A stretch of DNA of 64,000 bases from Burkholderia sp. WSM2230 (GCF_000472445.1 NZ_AXAJ01000010.1:160240-224239); one strand, 5' to 3'; positions 25,079 to 35,448 are shown, numbered from the stretch's first letter. Translations and numbers: made by a program. Notes: generated by a model not told the origin, from the sequence alone.

Positions 25079-25237
25079 TTAGTGCCTGCGCCGCATGACT
25101 TCCCAGCACTGGCGATGATCCATCTGCCTGAGATGCCGGCGGCGCATCAACTCACGCCGGTAATGACCGGCAATCAGCATGACGGCGGCGGTCAGTCCAA
25201 ACAGACCTACTACGATCCCGGTCCACGGTTCGGTCAT
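25079..25237 (-). CDS. Small single-span membrane protein
   Basis: Starting at 25237 (GGAGA upstream) it gives 52 residues: TEPWTGIVVGLFGLTAAVML then IAG as one transmembrane helix, followed by a very basic tail rich in Arg and His (RRELMRRRHLRQMDHRQ). The positive-inside rule puts the tail in the cytoplasm. I do not recognise a family. Confidence 0.5.
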   Translation of the reverse strand: MTEPWTGIVVGLFGLTAAVMLIAGHYRRELMRRRHLRQMDHRQCWEVMRRRH

Positions 25238-25276
25238 GGGAGTCTCCTTGACTGCGAATCGATCACGCAATACGCG

Positions 25277-25483
25277 TCATTCTCTGTCCGGCAGACGAGC
25301 GGCAGCACTGAGCAACAGGTGGCCGTCCTCGGTAATGAGCGGGCGTTGCTGGCCGGTTGCGAGTTGTTCCAGGGAGACGAGCTGTTGCTCCATGAGCGCT
25401 TCCAGATCCGCACGGTCAAGACTCAGCGGGTCGGGCGCATCCTTGAGCAGCATAAGGGTCGCGAATTCATGTGGACTTAGCAT
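25277..25483 (-). CDS. Small hypothetical protein (68 aa)
   Basis: An AGGAG site precedes the start at 25483. The protein is LSPHEFATLMLLKDAPDPLS, DRADLEALMEQQLVSLEQ and then a part ending GHLLLSAAARLPDRE. The pattern helix, helix, TEDGHLLL resembles a small winged-helix fold, but this is only a visual impression. I do not recognise the gene. It is grouped with 25079-25237 and 24801-24992 as a run of small minus-strand genes. Confidence 0.55.
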   Translation of the reverse strand: MLSPHEFATLMLLKDAPDPLSLDRADLEALMEQQLVSLEQLATGQQRPLITEDGHLLLSAAARLPDRE

Positions 25484-25758
25484 CTCCGTCTCCTGGCTAC
25501 GTTTTCTGTTTTCGCTGGGAACCTGATCCGTTGGCCTCGCTTTCGCGAGCAGGATCATTCGACGACGGCGGCTGCGCAATGCCACCCTTCGTGCGGGGTG
25601 GTTTCTCATGCATGCCACGGCACCATGTTAATACCTGGACGTGGTGCAGATCAATATGTGGGAAAAGGCTTTTTTGCCCCCGGCGGAGCAGACGGTAGTC
25701 CGCTTCGGCCATCCCGCGTCAGACAGTGGCCGGGATCGGCGTCAGTTCCTTTTAGCTT

Positions 25759-26727
25759 TCACTGTGACATACGGGAGCTTCGGTTCTTCCGTTCGCGCGG
25801 TGCGACGTCCGTTTCGACGGGCGTGAACGGTGCCTGAAATCGGGCGACCAGAAAGTCGATGAACGCGCGCGTGCGCGCTGTCTGATTTTTCTGTCGCGGG
25901 TAATAGACGAACAGGTCCGCAGACGGAAGAACGGTGTTTGGCAAGACGAGATCGAGTCGCCCGCTCTGCACGTATTTCGCCAGATCCCATTCGGACCGGA
26001 TAAGGATTCCATGTCCCTCCAGTGCCCAGTGAAGCACGATGTCGCCGTCGTTGCTGGACAGCGCGCCTTTTACTTTGATGGCCTCGGTATGGTCGTTGAC
26101 GATGTACCGCCAAACACCATATGCGTCGTCGTTTTGCCGGTGAATGATGCACCGATGTTCGGCCAGATCCTCCACTCGCTCCGGTGTTCCGTGCTTTTCC
26201 AGGTATTTGGGCGATGCGCAAAGGAACCGGCGATTGCTCATGATGCGCCGCGCGCTCAGACGGCTGTCGGGTAACTCACCGAATCTTATCGCCATATCGA
26301 ACGCGCCCGCGACCAGGTCGACGGGCCGGTCTGTTACTTCGAACTGAACTTCCACGCCTGGAAATCGCTTCGCGAACTCCGACACCAGAGGAGCAATGGT
26401 CGTCCGGCCGAATCCAAGCGTCGCGTTGATGCGCAGAAGGCCTTGCGGGTCACGCCTCGCTCCAGAAATTTCCTCCTCCATCTCGCGGACGTGTCCAACG
26501 ATTTGCGAGGCATACCGGAGATACGTTTCACCTTCCGGGGTAAGACTCACGCTTCGAGTCGTGCGATTGACGAGGCGCACGCCCAGGCGCTGCTCGATGA
26601 CGCCGAGTCGCTTCGTAGCAGCCGGCGGAGACAGATCAAGGGCTCGCGCTGCGCCGGACAGACTGCGGAGCTTCGCAAGCAGAATGAAAAACTCGAAATC
26701 GGTCGCCGTTTGAGTTTCAGTATTCAC
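25759..26727 (-). CDS. LysR-family regulator (DmlR-like) of tartrate cassette
   Basis: This 322-residue protein has the LysR winged helix (FEFFILLAKLRSLSGAARAL, SPPAATKRLGVIEQRLGVRL, VNRTTRSVSLTPEG) and the substrate domain with LLRINATLGFGRTTIAPLV. The LxxF and VNRTTRSVSLTxEG details match the DmlR/PgrR-type subfamily that controls malate or tartrate use. It is divergent from the D-tartrate dehydratase gene across about 115 bp, so control of that gene is likely (inference). Confidence 0.88.
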   Translation of the reverse strand: MNTETQTATDFEFFILLAKLRSLSGAARALDLSPPAATKRLGVIEQRLGVRLVNRTTRSVSLTPEGETYLRYASQIVGHVREMEEEISGARRDPQGLLRINATLGFGRTTIAPLVSEFAKRFPGVEVQFEVTDRPVDLVAGAFDMAIRFGELPDSRLSARRIMSNRRFLCASPKYLEKHGTPERVEDLAEHRCIIHRQNDDAYGVWRYIVNDHTEAIKVKGALSSNDGDIVLHWALEGHGILIRSEWDLAKYVQSGRLDLVLPNTVLPSADLFVYYPRQKNQTARTRAFIDFLVARFQAPFTPVETDVAPRERKNRSSRMSQ

Positions 26728-26843
26728 CGAATTTGAAAAATGAATTGAATCGAAGTGCAGTGTAGCAGCGATTTTCGCAGTTAAGCTTCGCCCATATTGC
26801 AGCCTACCTGACGCAATACTTGTCCAAACTCTTGAGGCAGTCC

Positions 26844-28010
26844 GTGAGAATCGTTGAAATCCGCGAAAAGACCGTTCCTATCAGTTCTCCTATCCGCAAC
26901 GCCTATATTGACTTCAGCAAGATGACGCTGAGTCTGGTCGCAGTCGTCACGGATGTGATCCGCGACGGCAAGCCGGTCGTAGGGTACGGCTTCAACTCGA
27001 ATGGCCGCTACGGCCAGGGCAAGCTGATGCGTGAGCGCTTCATTCCGCGCATTCTCGAAGCCGATCCCGCAACACTCGTCAACGATGCCGGCGACAACCT
27101 CGATCCCCACAAGATCTGGGCGACGATGTTCACGAATGAAAAGCCCGGCGGTCACGGCGAGCGCTCTGTCGCGATCGGCACGATCGACATGGCGATCTGG
27201 GACGCAGTTGCGAAGATTGAAGGCAAGCCGCTGTTCCAGTTGCTTGCGGACCGTTACGGCAATGGTCATCCAGACCGCAAGATCTTCGTGTATGCGGCGG
27301 GCGGCTATTACTATCCGGGTCAGGATCACGAGAAGCTCAAGGACGAAATGCGCAGCTATATCGACCGTGGCTATACGGTCGTGAAAAAGAAAATTGGTGG
27401 TGCATCGCTCGACGAAGACTTGCGCCGCATCGACTCGATCCTGAGCGTGCTGCAAGACGGGCAGAAGCTCGCAGTCGATGCCAATGGCCGCTTCGATCTG
27501 GACACCGCAATCCAGTACGCGAAAGCACTGTCGCAATACGACCTGTTCTGGTACGAGGAACCGGGCGATCCGCTCGATTTCGAACTGCAAGCTACGCTGC
27601 GCAACTATTACGACAAGCCGATGGCAACCGGTGAGGACCTGTTCTCGATGCAGGATGCCCGCAACCTGATCCGCTACGGCGGCATGCGCCCCGACCGCGA
27701 CTGGCTGCAATTCGACTGCGCGTTGAGCTATGGCCTCGTTGAATACCTGCGCACGCTGGATATGCTGCGTCAGCATGGCTGGTCGCCGAGCCGCTGCATT
27801 CCTCACGGCGGGCACCAGATGTCGCTCAATATCGCGGCTGGCCTCGGCCTTGGCGGAAACGAATCCTATCCTGACCTGTTCCAGCCGTACGGCGGCTTCC
27901 CCGACGGCGTGAAGGTCGAGAACGGCTACATCACCATGCCGGAGCTGCCCGGTATCGGCTTTGAGGGCAAATCGGATCTGATCGCCGAGATGCGCATACT
28001 GTCCGCATAA
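26844..28010 (+). CDS. tarD: D-tartrate dehydratase (enolase superfamily)
   Basis: The GTG at 26844 has GAGG 6 bp upstream and gives 388 residues, the length of Bradyrhizobium TarD. A TTG at 26820 is the alternative. The protein follows TarD closely: SSPIRNAYIDFSKMTLSLVA, GYGFNSNGRYGQGKL and GGMRPDRDWLQFDCALSYGL. Active-site residues are Lys in VVKKKIGG, Asp in DANGRF, Glu in WYEEPGD and TGEDLFS, and His in CIPHGGHQMS. It dehydrates D-tartrate to oxaloacetate with Mg2+. The regulator and symporter neighbours support the assignment. Confidence 0.92.
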   Translation: MRIVEIREKTVPISSPIRNAYIDFSKMTLSLVAVVTDVIRDGKPVVGYGFNSNGRYGQGKLMRERFIPRILEADPATLVNDAGDNLDPHKIWATMFTNEKPGGHGERSVAIGTIDMAIWDAVAKIEGKPLFQLLADRYGNGHPDRKIFVYAAGGYYYPGQDHEKLKDEMRSYIDRGYTVVKKKIGGASLDEDLRRIDSILSVLQDGQKLAVDANGRFDLDTAIQYAKALSQYDLFWYEEPGDPLDFELQATLRNYYDKPMATGEDLFSMQDARNLIRYGGMRPDRDWLQFDCALSYGLVEYLRTLDMLRQHGWSPSRCIPHGGHQMSLNIAAGLGLGGNESYPDLFQPYGGFPDGVKVENGYITMPELPGIGFEGKSDLIAEMRILSA

Positions 28011-28161
28011 AGCTGCGCCGCATGAACGCACCGGCGGTTCTCGTCGGTGCGCAGATAAGAACTATAAGAAGGGCGAGATCGAGCCGTGCTCATGACAGCG
28101 GGCTGCTCGGCTGGGGCCGCACGTCCTTTTTCGAAAAAGACGTGAGTCATAGGAGACAGAG

Positions 28162-29520
28162 ATGCTGGTATCAAAAGGCAGGAAAATGCTGTCGAAGCTG
28201 TACGTGCAGGTTTTGATCGGCATCGCTGCTGGTATCCTGGTGGGCCACTTCTATCCGGACATCGGCTCTGAACTCAAGCCGTTGGGGGATCTCTTCATCA
28301 AGCTGATCCGGATGCTGCTTGCACCGATCATTTTTGCATCTGTTGTCGTCGGCATCGCGCGCATGAATGACCTTCATGAAGCGGGTCGAGTCGGCGTCAA
28401 GGCAGTTCTGTACTTCGAAGTGGCATCGACGATTGCGCTCCTGATTGGAATGGTCGTGGTGAATGTCATCAAGCCCGGCAGCGGGATGAACATTGATCCT
28501 TCCCATATCGATGGCTCGGCAATCGCGACGTATACGCATGCGGCGAAGCAGCACGGCATGCTTGAATTCTTCATGAGCATCGTTCCCAACAGCATTGTCG
28601 GGGCATTCGCAAACGGTGAAATGCTTCCGGTCATCTTCTTCTCTGTCCTGCTTGCGATTTCTCTGGCAAAGCTTGGTCCACGCACCGCGCCATTCGTCGA
28701 TATGCTCGACATGTTTTTGCAAGGCATGTTCGGCGTTGTGCGGATCGTCATGTACGTTGCACCGATCGGCGCATTCGGGGGCATGGCCTTCACAATCGCC
28801 AGGTACGGCATAGGCACACTGGCGTCGTTCGGCGAACTGATGATTTGCCTGTATCTGACATCGATTTTCTTCGTCGTTGTTGTACTTGGCCTTGTGATGA
28901 AGGTGTGCGGGCTTTCGCTCTGGAAGTATCTGCGCTACATCAGGGACGAAATTCTCATTACGCTTGGCACGGCGTCGACGGAAGCCGTATTGCCGCAGAT
29001 GCTGATCAAGATGGAGAAGATGGGCTGCTCACGTCCCGTAGTCGGCATGGTGTTGCCTACCGGCTACACATTCAATGCCGACGGAACAGCCATTTACCTG
29101 ACGATGGCGGCGCTCTTTATCGCCCAGGCAATGAACATTCATTTGTCTATCTGGGACCAGTTGCTCGTACTTGGCGTGCTTCTGCTTACATCCAAGGGCT
29201 CTGCAGGCGTCGCCGGAGCAGGATTCGTCGCGTTGGCCGCGACACTTGCATCCATGCATAAGATTCCAGTTGAAGGCCTCGTGCTGTTGCTCGGTGTTGA
29301 CCGCTTTCTCAACGAGGCTCGCGCGGTCACGAACCTTATCGGCAATGGCGTCGCTACTGTCGTGGTGGCGCGCTGGGAAGGTCAGCTCGACCTGAACACA
29401 GCCCGTGCGGTGCTAGATGGGAAGAACACCGACGTGCTCGAAGATTCGCAGCCAATCGTCCCTGCGTCCATCGAACCGGCCTCTGACTGCCAGGCGTCGG
29501 TCCGGTCGAACGCTCATTGA
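28162..29520 (+). CDS. DctA-type symporter of tartrate cassette
   Basis: AGGAG precedes the start by 7 bp. The 452-residue protein has KLYVQVLIGIAAGILVGHFY, MLLAPIIFASVVVGIARM, LGTASTEAVLPQML and TLASMHKIPVEGLVLLLGVD, as expected for proton/dicarboxylate symporters. Its place 151 bp after tarD suggests D-tartrate uptake. A hairpin (GCACCG at 28028, CGGTGC at 28045) lies in the gap and may reduce expression relative to tarD. Confidence 0.9.
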   Translation: MLVSKGRKMLSKLYVQVLIGIAAGILVGHFYPDIGSELKPLGDLFIKLIRMLLAPIIFASVVVGIARMNDLHEAGRVGVKAVLYFEVASTIALLIGMVVVNVIKPGSGMNIDPSHIDGSAIATYTHAAKQHGMLEFFMSIVPNSIVGAFANGEMLPVIFFSVLLAISLAKLGPRTAPFVDMLDMFLQGMFGVVRIVMYVAPIGAFGGMAFTIARYGIGTLASFGELMICLYLTSIFFVVVVLGLVMKVCGLSLWKYLRYIRDEILITLGTASTEAVLPQMLIKMEKMGCSRPVVGMVLPTGYTFNADGTAIYLTMAALFIAQAMNIHLSIWDQLLVLGVLLLTSKGSAGVAGAGFVALAATLASMHKIPVEGLVLLLGVDRFLNEARAVTNLIGNGVATVVVARWEGQLDLNTARAVLDGKNTDVLEDSQPIVPASIEPASDCQASVRSNAH

Positions 29521-30151
29521 ATCTCTTCTTCAAGCGGAACGGTCAAGCTTCCGCAGTTCGATGCCGGGAACAATAACTGGCGGACAAGGCTTTCGTATCG
29601 TCGATGTGATGCGCTTCGATGGCAAGACCTACGACAGTGCGATCCCGAGCAAGACGCCGATCGCAGTCCGCACGCTGGCGGCATGCGATATTGTCAACGG
29701 CCAGTCGAGGTTCACTATCGTTAGGATACCGATAGATTGCAATCCGGTCGCATCGACGTAGAAGTCGGGGCGCTCTCTCCGGTGCTCTCCCAGACAGGCG
29801 AAGCTTACGTAAGCCTTAACGAAACCTCAACGCAAGTTGTGACTTTCATTTCGGTGTCCCGCGGGCGTGGTTGAAGAAATGCTATGCAGCCTGCGTTAAA
29901 GGCCAACGTTTTTACACTCCCGCGCCCATCACATAACAAATAGCTTGCAAAACAAGGCTTATTTCGCATTTTTTGCCGGCTCTTATTCACGTCTCTGACA
30001 CGCGCAAACGTTAAATTCCTCTGACTGAGGGAGAGGATCGCTCAGGGTAGGCAACTCCAATTCGAGGTTGTGGGTAATAGAACAGTTCTGAGAAGTTCAG
30101 CTCAGGAGCAGAGATTCCAATTCAATTCTGTTTGTCTTCCGGAGATACGAA
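29521..30151. other. 631-bp gap without a convincing gene
   Basis: A 66-codon frame from 29561 (GGQGFRIVDVMRFDGKTYDS onward) has no ribosome-binding site and no family I know. The AT content rises towards 30150, and a GGAG site at 30140 belongs to the next gene. The region should contain that gene's promoter, but I could not fix its boxes. Confidence 0.4.
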
Positions 30152-33037
30152 ATGAAAAAGCACAGGCTGATCCTGTCTGGCATTACATTAGGATTACTTA
30201 CTGGCTCCATACTCGTCCCAACGTTTCAAGCAGATGCAGCGCCTCAAAGCAACATGGAGTTGCTGCCGACTGGCCAGTTCATCTCCCCGCGCGCCATTCC
30301 GGGCGCCGTCCAGCAGTTGTTGAATCCGCAACTTTCAGCCAAGCCGGCTCAGGTGGTCAGCGGCGCCATCAAGTCGCAGCTCAGCCCGGACGGCAACACG
30401 CTGGCCGTCATTACCGCCGGCTACAACACCGTCTACACGGGCGCCAACAACAGCACGCTGGACAAGGCTGATTCGACCCAGTACATCTTCATTTACGATG
30501 TGTCGGGCGGAAATAGGGCCAATCCCAAGCTGGTCCAGGCCATTCACCAGAACAACGCGTTCGACGGTCTCGCCTGGAACGGCGATAGGACCCTGTACGG
30601 CACCGGCGGCGCGGACGACAAGGTCTACGTGTACAACCGCGCCTCGGCTAGCCCGTCGGCTCAATGGGCGCAGAGCGCCGCCATCGCGCTGAACCACGCG
30701 AAGGGTATCGGCTCGGGCGTGAAGCCGAACGCCGGCGGACTCGCTGTCTCTGCTGACGGCCGGATCCTTGTCGTTGCCAACAACTACAACGATTCGATTT
30801 CGATCATTGACACGACCTCGAATACGCTCGTGTCGGAATACGACCTGCGTCCGTACAACACATCCGGCCAGCAAGGCGTCGCCGGCGGCGAGTACCCGTG
30901 GGCAGTATCTTTGAAGGCCGACGGCACCGCGTTCATCTCGTCGGTGCGTGACCGCGAAGTCGTGGTGCTGAATCTGGCGAACCCGGCCGCGCCCCAATTC
31001 ATCAAGCGGATCCCGGTGAAGGGCAATGCGTATGGCATGGCGCTCTCGCCCGATCAGTCGAAGCTCTACGTCGCCGTGTCGAACGCCGATCAGATCGCCG
31101 TCATTGATACCGCCAGGCACGACGTCGAGAAGACGATCGACATCGGCAGACAGAACGGTGACGGCAACGACCAGGGCGGCGGCAACAACAAGAAGTACAG
31201 CGGCCGCGATACGGTCAACGTGACGGTCTCGAAGGACGGCAAGACGCTGTATGCCGTGAACAATGGCGACAATTCGATCGCCGTGATCTCGCTAGATGGC
31301 AACAACGGCTACCATGTCGACGGCCTGATCCCGACCGCCTACGCGCCGAAGGACATCACGCTGAGCGCGGACGGCTCGCAGATGTACATCATCAACGGCA
31401 AGTCGAACACCGGCCCCAATCCGCTCTACACGTCGGGTACGTCGGCCCAGTACCAGTTTGGCCTCGAGCAGAGCAGTCTCGTCAGTGCTCCCGTCCCGTC
31501 GGGCGACTCGCTCGACCGCCTGACCAGCCAGGTGAACGAAAACAATCACTATTCGGTGAATGTGTCGGATAGCGATCGTCGGACGATGAACTTCCTGCGC
31601 GCTCGCATCCGTCACGTGATCTATGTGGTGAAGGAAAACCGCACGTTCGACCAGGTCCTCGGCGATCTCGGCAACGGCTCGAACGGCGATCCGACGCTGA
31701 CGATGTACGGCAAGGCCATCACGCCGAATTTCCACAGTATCAGCGACAACTTCGTCACGCTCGACAACTTCACCGATCCGGGCGACGGTTCGATGGATGG
31801 CTGGTCGTGGGTGCAGCACGCACATGTCACGCCGACCGAAGAAGTCTCGCAGCAGGAGAACTACGCTGGCGTCAGCCGCGGCATGTCGTATGAATCGGAG
31901 GGCAGCAACCGGGGCCTGCCCGTTGGCCTCTCGTCGACCGCCATGCGCGACTCCGCGACGAATGGCAACTTCACAAGCGCAACCTCGTCGCTGCCTGGAG
32001 GCACGGCCAACGCGCTGCCTGGCATCGCCGACGTGACGGTGCCCGACGCGCCGTTCGGCTATCAGAAGGCGAGTATCTATGACGCCGTGCTGCAAGCCGG
32101 CGGGTCCGTGCGCAACTACGGCGGCATGGTCAACAACGTGGGCACGATCGGCACGATCGCCAACCCGCTGCTCAACCCGGCCGCTGCCAACAACGTCCAG
32201 GCTCACGCGCTCAAGCCGTCGCTGGTCAACCTGACGGACCCGTACTATCGCGGTTTCGACCAGGCCTATCCCGACACCTTCCGCGAACTGGAATGGAACC
32301 GCGAGTTCCAGCAGTACGTCGCGAACGGCCAGCTTCCGTCGTTTGAATTCGTCCGCATGGGCTCCGACCACACGGGCAGCTTTGCCCAGAACGTCGGCCA
32401 GATGGGTTCGGCCGAGCAGGAAGAAGCCGATAACGACTTCGCCGTTGGCAAGCTGGTCGAAACCGTCGCGAAGAGCCCGTACGCAAACGACACGCTGATC
32501 GTGGTCGTCGAGGATGACTCGCAGGCCGGTTCCGATCACGTCGATTCGCACCGCTCGACGGCTTACGTCGTCGGCGCATACGTGAAGAAGCACGCCGTCG
32601 TCAATACTGCCTACAGTCAGGTCAACGCGCTGCGCACCATGGAAGACATTCTCGGCACGCAGCACATGGACCTGAACACGGCGTATGCCCGTCCGATGGC
32701 CGACATGTTCGACACCAGTTCGAACGGTTCATGGACCTACACGGCCGTTGCGTCGACGATCCTGAAGAACACCAACGTGGGCAACGTAGCGAGCGGCACT
32801 GACGGCAACCAGTTTGCGCAAGGTGACGATATCCATCCGTTGCACGACGCGACGTACTGGGCGAGCGCGACGAAGGACTTCGACTTCTCCAAGGAAGATC
32901 GTATTCCGCCGGATCTGTTCAACCACGTGCTGTGGAAGGGTGTGATGGGAGACAAGCCGTATCCGGCGCCGCACTCCATTTACTCGAAGGTCGCGGCCGA
33001 AGGTACGAAGACGGTCGCGTCCGACGACGACGATTAA
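30152..33037 (+). CDS. Secreted YVTN beta-propeller / phosphoesterase fusion
   Basis: This 961-residue protein has a signal peptide (ILSGITLGLLTGSILVPTFQ then ADA). Residues 60-430 carry repeated propeller strands such as AVSADGRILVVANNYNDSIS and SPDQSKLYVAVSNADQIAVI. Residues 480-930 form a phospholipase C/acid phosphatase-type phosphoesterase domain, with IYVVKENRTFDQVLGDLG (metal-site Glu/Asn), TDPGDGSMDGWSW and VVVEDDSQAGSDHVDSHRS near the second metal site. Release of phosphate from organic esters in the periplasm or outside is the likely role. A TonB-dependent receptor gene follows. Confidence 0.88.
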   Translation: MKKHRLILSGITLGLLTGSILVPTFQADAAPQSNMELLPTGQFISPRAIPGAVQQLLNPQLSAKPAQVVSGAIKSQLSPDGNTLAVITAGYNTVYTGANNSTLDKADSTQYIFIYDVSGGNRANPKLVQAIHQNNAFDGLAWNGDRTLYGTGGADDKVYVYNRASASPSAQWAQSAAIALNHAKGIGSGVKPNAGGLAVSADGRILVVANNYNDSISIIDTTSNTLVSEYDLRPYNTSGQQGVAGGEYPWAVSLKADGTAFISSVRDREVVVLNLANPAAPQFIKRIPVKGNAYGMALSPDQSKLYVAVSNADQIAVIDTARHDVEKTIDIGRQNGDGNDQGGGNNKKYSGRDTVNVTVSKDGKTLYAVNNGDNSIAVISLDGNNGYHVDGLIPTAYAPKDITLSADGSQMYIINGKSNTGPNPLYTSGTSAQYQFGLEQSSLVSAPVPSGDSLDRLTSQVNENNHYSVNVSDSDRRTMNFLRARIRHVIYVVKENRTFDQVLGDLGNGSNGDPTLTMYGKAITPNFHSISDNFVTLDNFTDPGDGSMDGWSWVQHAHVTPTEEVSQQENYAGVSRGMSYESEGSNRGLPVGLSSTAMRDSATNGNFTSATSSLPGGTANALPGIADVTVPDAPFGYQKASIYDAVLQAGGSVRNYGGMVNNVGTIGTIANPLLNPAAANNVQAHALKPSLVNLTDPYYRGFDQAYPDTFRELEWNREFQQYVANGQLPSFEFVRMGSDHTGSFAQNVGQMGSAEQEEADNDFAVGKLVETVAKSPYANDTLIVVVEDDSQAGSDHVDSHRSTAYVVGAYVKKHAVVNTAYSQVNALRTMEDILGTQHMDLNTAYARPMADMFDTSSNGSWTYTAVASTILKNTNVGNVASGTDGNQFAQGDDIHPLHDATYWASATKDFDFSKEDRIPPDLFNHVLWKGVMGDKPYPAPHSIYSKVAAEGTKTVASDDDD

Positions 33038-33189
33038 GCAGGTCGTCTCGTCGTGCGGTTCCAGCGAATCGGGCTTGCTTGCATGGCCCGATGCGCGCGA
33101 TCCGAGGTAGCCCAGCCACGGGGGGCGGTCGTCGCCACGGACGGCCGCCCCCCGGCCTTCTCACAGCCGTCTACATTAATCCGCACCGC

Positions 33190-35448
33190 GTGAACCCAAC
33201 GAACCTGCGCAGATCCCGAACCGCACTTGCCGTATCCGCGCTTTTTGCCGCCTTGTCATTGGCCCATGCGGCGAAGGCTCAACAAGCACAACCAGCACAA
33301 CCAGCACAACCAGCACGAGAGGAGCAGCCTCAGTCGGCACAAGCTTCAGAACCTGCGGTCACGCTCAGCGAGATTTCCGTCAGCGCGACGACGGCCGCGT
33401 CCGCCGCCGATCACAACGTCAACGACCCGTACCAGGTAATCGGCGTGAGCAAGACAGGCACCGCGCTCGGCGATCTGCCGATGAGCGTGCAGGTCGTTCC
33501 GCGCGGAATTCTCGACGAACAGGGCGTCACGTCGTTGCAGGAAGCGATCCGCAACGGCAACGTATCCGGCGTGAACTATGGCGGTACTGATTCGAAAGGC
33601 TTCACCGACCACTTCATGATCCGCGGCCTGCAGGGGCAAACCTATGAAGACGGCTTCTCCGATGGTGACCAGGTCAACGGCCCCAGGCATTCGTTGCTGG
33701 GCGTCGAGCGCATCGAAGTGCTCGAAGGACCGGGATCGGCGCTGCTCGGCAGCGGTCCTCCGGGCGGATCGATAAATCTCGTCCACTACACGCCGTCAGC
33801 GCAGTTTCACTGGGGCGGCGCTATCCAGGCCGGCTCCTTCGGCACCGTCAACGCGAATGGCTATGTCACGGGTCCAACCGGCATCGACGGACTGAACTAT
33901 CGCGTGGACGCGGGCGCCGGCCGCTCGGACGGCTATCGCGACCTGGCATCGTGGAACAAGGAAATCCGGCCCGATCTGCAATGGAAAATCGGCGACCACA
34001 AGATCGAATTCTCGATCGACGCGCAGGACTATATGGCAACGCCCGACTCATACGGGATGATCTACTACAAGGGAGCGCCGATCCGCAATGTTCCGTTCGA
34101 CGCCAGATATTCGACGCCGTTCGCGAACGCGCATGGCAACTACGTGCGCGCCACGCTCGCGGACGAGTGGCGCATCAGCGATTACCTGACGATCAACAAT
34201 CGTCTGTCGTACATGCATCACACGCTTGACTTCTATAGCAACGGCGACAGCACGCACGCGAAGATCAAGGGCAACACATTCACTGGCCGCCAGTTACGCG
34301 ATGAGAGCGACTCGCTCAACACGCTCGACTACCAGTTGGAGCCGGTCTGGAAGTTCTCGACGGGCAGCGTCCACCATACGCTGCTGACGGGCTTCGAATA
34401 TCTGAACCAGAATCTCAACACCGTCAAGGCGACGGCCGATCTTCCGGACATCGAGGACATCTTCGCGCCCACGCCACGGGAAACTTCCATCGCAAGCCTG
34501 CACTTCCAGTGCGCGCCATCTCACTCGTGTCAGAACGACCATGTGCACGCAAACTTCTATAGCCTTTACGCGACCGATCAAGTGGACGTAACCGACAGGT
34601 TGAAGATGCGCGCGGGCGTGCGCAAGGACTGGTTCGATACATCGCTGACCCTGAACCCGCTCTCTGGCGAGCCGAACCGTACCGCCAACGACGGCATCAC
34701 GCTGGTTCAGGGCAATACGTATAAGCGCAGCGATGCCCCGACTAGCTGGAACGCCGCGGTGCTGTACAAGCTCACGTCCTGGATGACGCCGTATTTCGGC
34801 GTATCGCGCAGCTACCTTGCGAATTTCAACTCCGAGAACGATGCGTTTTCCATCGGGCCGCCGGAATCGGCGCTGCAATACGAGCTAGGCGTGAAGTGGT
34901 CGCTCGACGATGGTCGCTACGTGGTCAACACCGCGCTGTTCGACGTGAAGCGGGACCACGTGGCGACCCCGCTTGGCGAGGACCAGATCGCGTTCGATTC
35001 GCAACGCACGCGCGGCGCCGAGGCCTCGCTGGATGCCGATCTCACACCGAACTGGCACCTGTACGCGAACTTCACCGCGCAGCACGCGCGCATCACGAAT
35101 AGTCCGGACGTCCCCGGCGCGGTCGGCACGGTCCCGCAGGGCGTGCCCGCCTATATGGCGAACCTGTGGACGACGTACCGCTTCAACCTCTTCGGCAAGG
35201 CGGGCTTTCATGCGGGCGCCGGCATCAATTACATGAGCCGGACGTCGAGCGGCTTCGCCAACGGCTACAACTGGGCGCCTGCCGCGTTGATCGAGAACCT
35301 GCAGTTCGGTTACGCGGAGCGTCACTGGGGGGTCGATCTGAACATCGACAACGTCACCAACCAGCGCTACTACATCGCGAGCAACGTCGTCGGCGCTTAT
35401 CCCGGCGCGCCGCTGGCCGCGTACGTCACCCTGCATGCGGATTTCTGA
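33190..35448 (+). CDS. TonB-dependent outer-membrane receptor
   Basis: A GTG at 33190 gives 752 residues with a signal peptide (LRRSRTALAVSALFAALSLA then HAAKA). Longer ATG starts (for example 33091) put 33 extra residues before the signal, so I prefer GTG although its ribosome-binding site is weak. The plug has ALGDLPMSVQVVPRGILDEQ, FMIRGLQGQTYEDGF and VERIEVLEGPGSALLGSGPP. The barrel ends in YVTLHADF with terminal Phe. It belongs to the siderophore-receptor subfamily. A 9-bp unit repeated three times codes AQPAQPAQP after the signal peptide. Downstream of the phosphoesterase, its cargo may be a phosphate compound or metal chelate. Confidence 0.85.
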   Translation: MNPTNLRRSRTALAVSALFAALSLAHAAKAQQAQPAQPAQPAREEQPQSAQASEPAVTLSEISVSATTAASAADHNVNDPYQVIGVSKTGTALGDLPMSVQVVPRGILDEQGVTSLQEAIRNGNVSGVNYGGTDSKGFTDHFMIRGLQGQTYEDGFSDGDQVNGPRHSLLGVERIEVLEGPGSALLGSGPPGGSINLVHYTPSAQFHWGGAIQAGSFGTVNANGYVTGPTGIDGLNYRVDAGAGRSDGYRDLASWNKEIRPDLQWKIGDHKIEFSIDAQDYMATPDSYGMIYYKGAPIRNVPFDARYSTPFANAHGNYVRATLADEWRISDYLTINNRLSYMHHTLDFYSNGDSTHAKIKGNTFTGRQLRDESDSLNTLDYQLEPVWKFSTGSVHHTLLTGFEYLNQNLNTVKATADLPDIEDIFAPTPRETSIASLHFQCAPSHSCQNDHVHANFYSLYATDQVDVTDRLKMRAGVRKDWFDTSLTLNPLSGEPNRTANDGITLVQGNTYKRSDAPTSWNAAVLYKLTSWMTPYFGVSRSYLANFNSENDAFSIGPPESALQYELGVKWSLDDGRYVVNTALFDVKRDHVATPLGEDQIAFDSQRTRGAEASLDADLTPNWHLYANFTAQHARITNSPDVPGAVGTVPQGVPAYMANLWTTYRFNLFGKAGFHAGAGINYMSRTSSGFANGYNWAPAALIENLQFGYAERHWGVDLNIDNVTNQRYYIASNVVGAYPGAPLAAYVTLHADF

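Noticed and set aside
31292..32665. A 457-codon minus-strand open frame
   Set aside because: It is antisense to the phosphoesterase domain, which has strong motifs. Composition is typical of a shadow.
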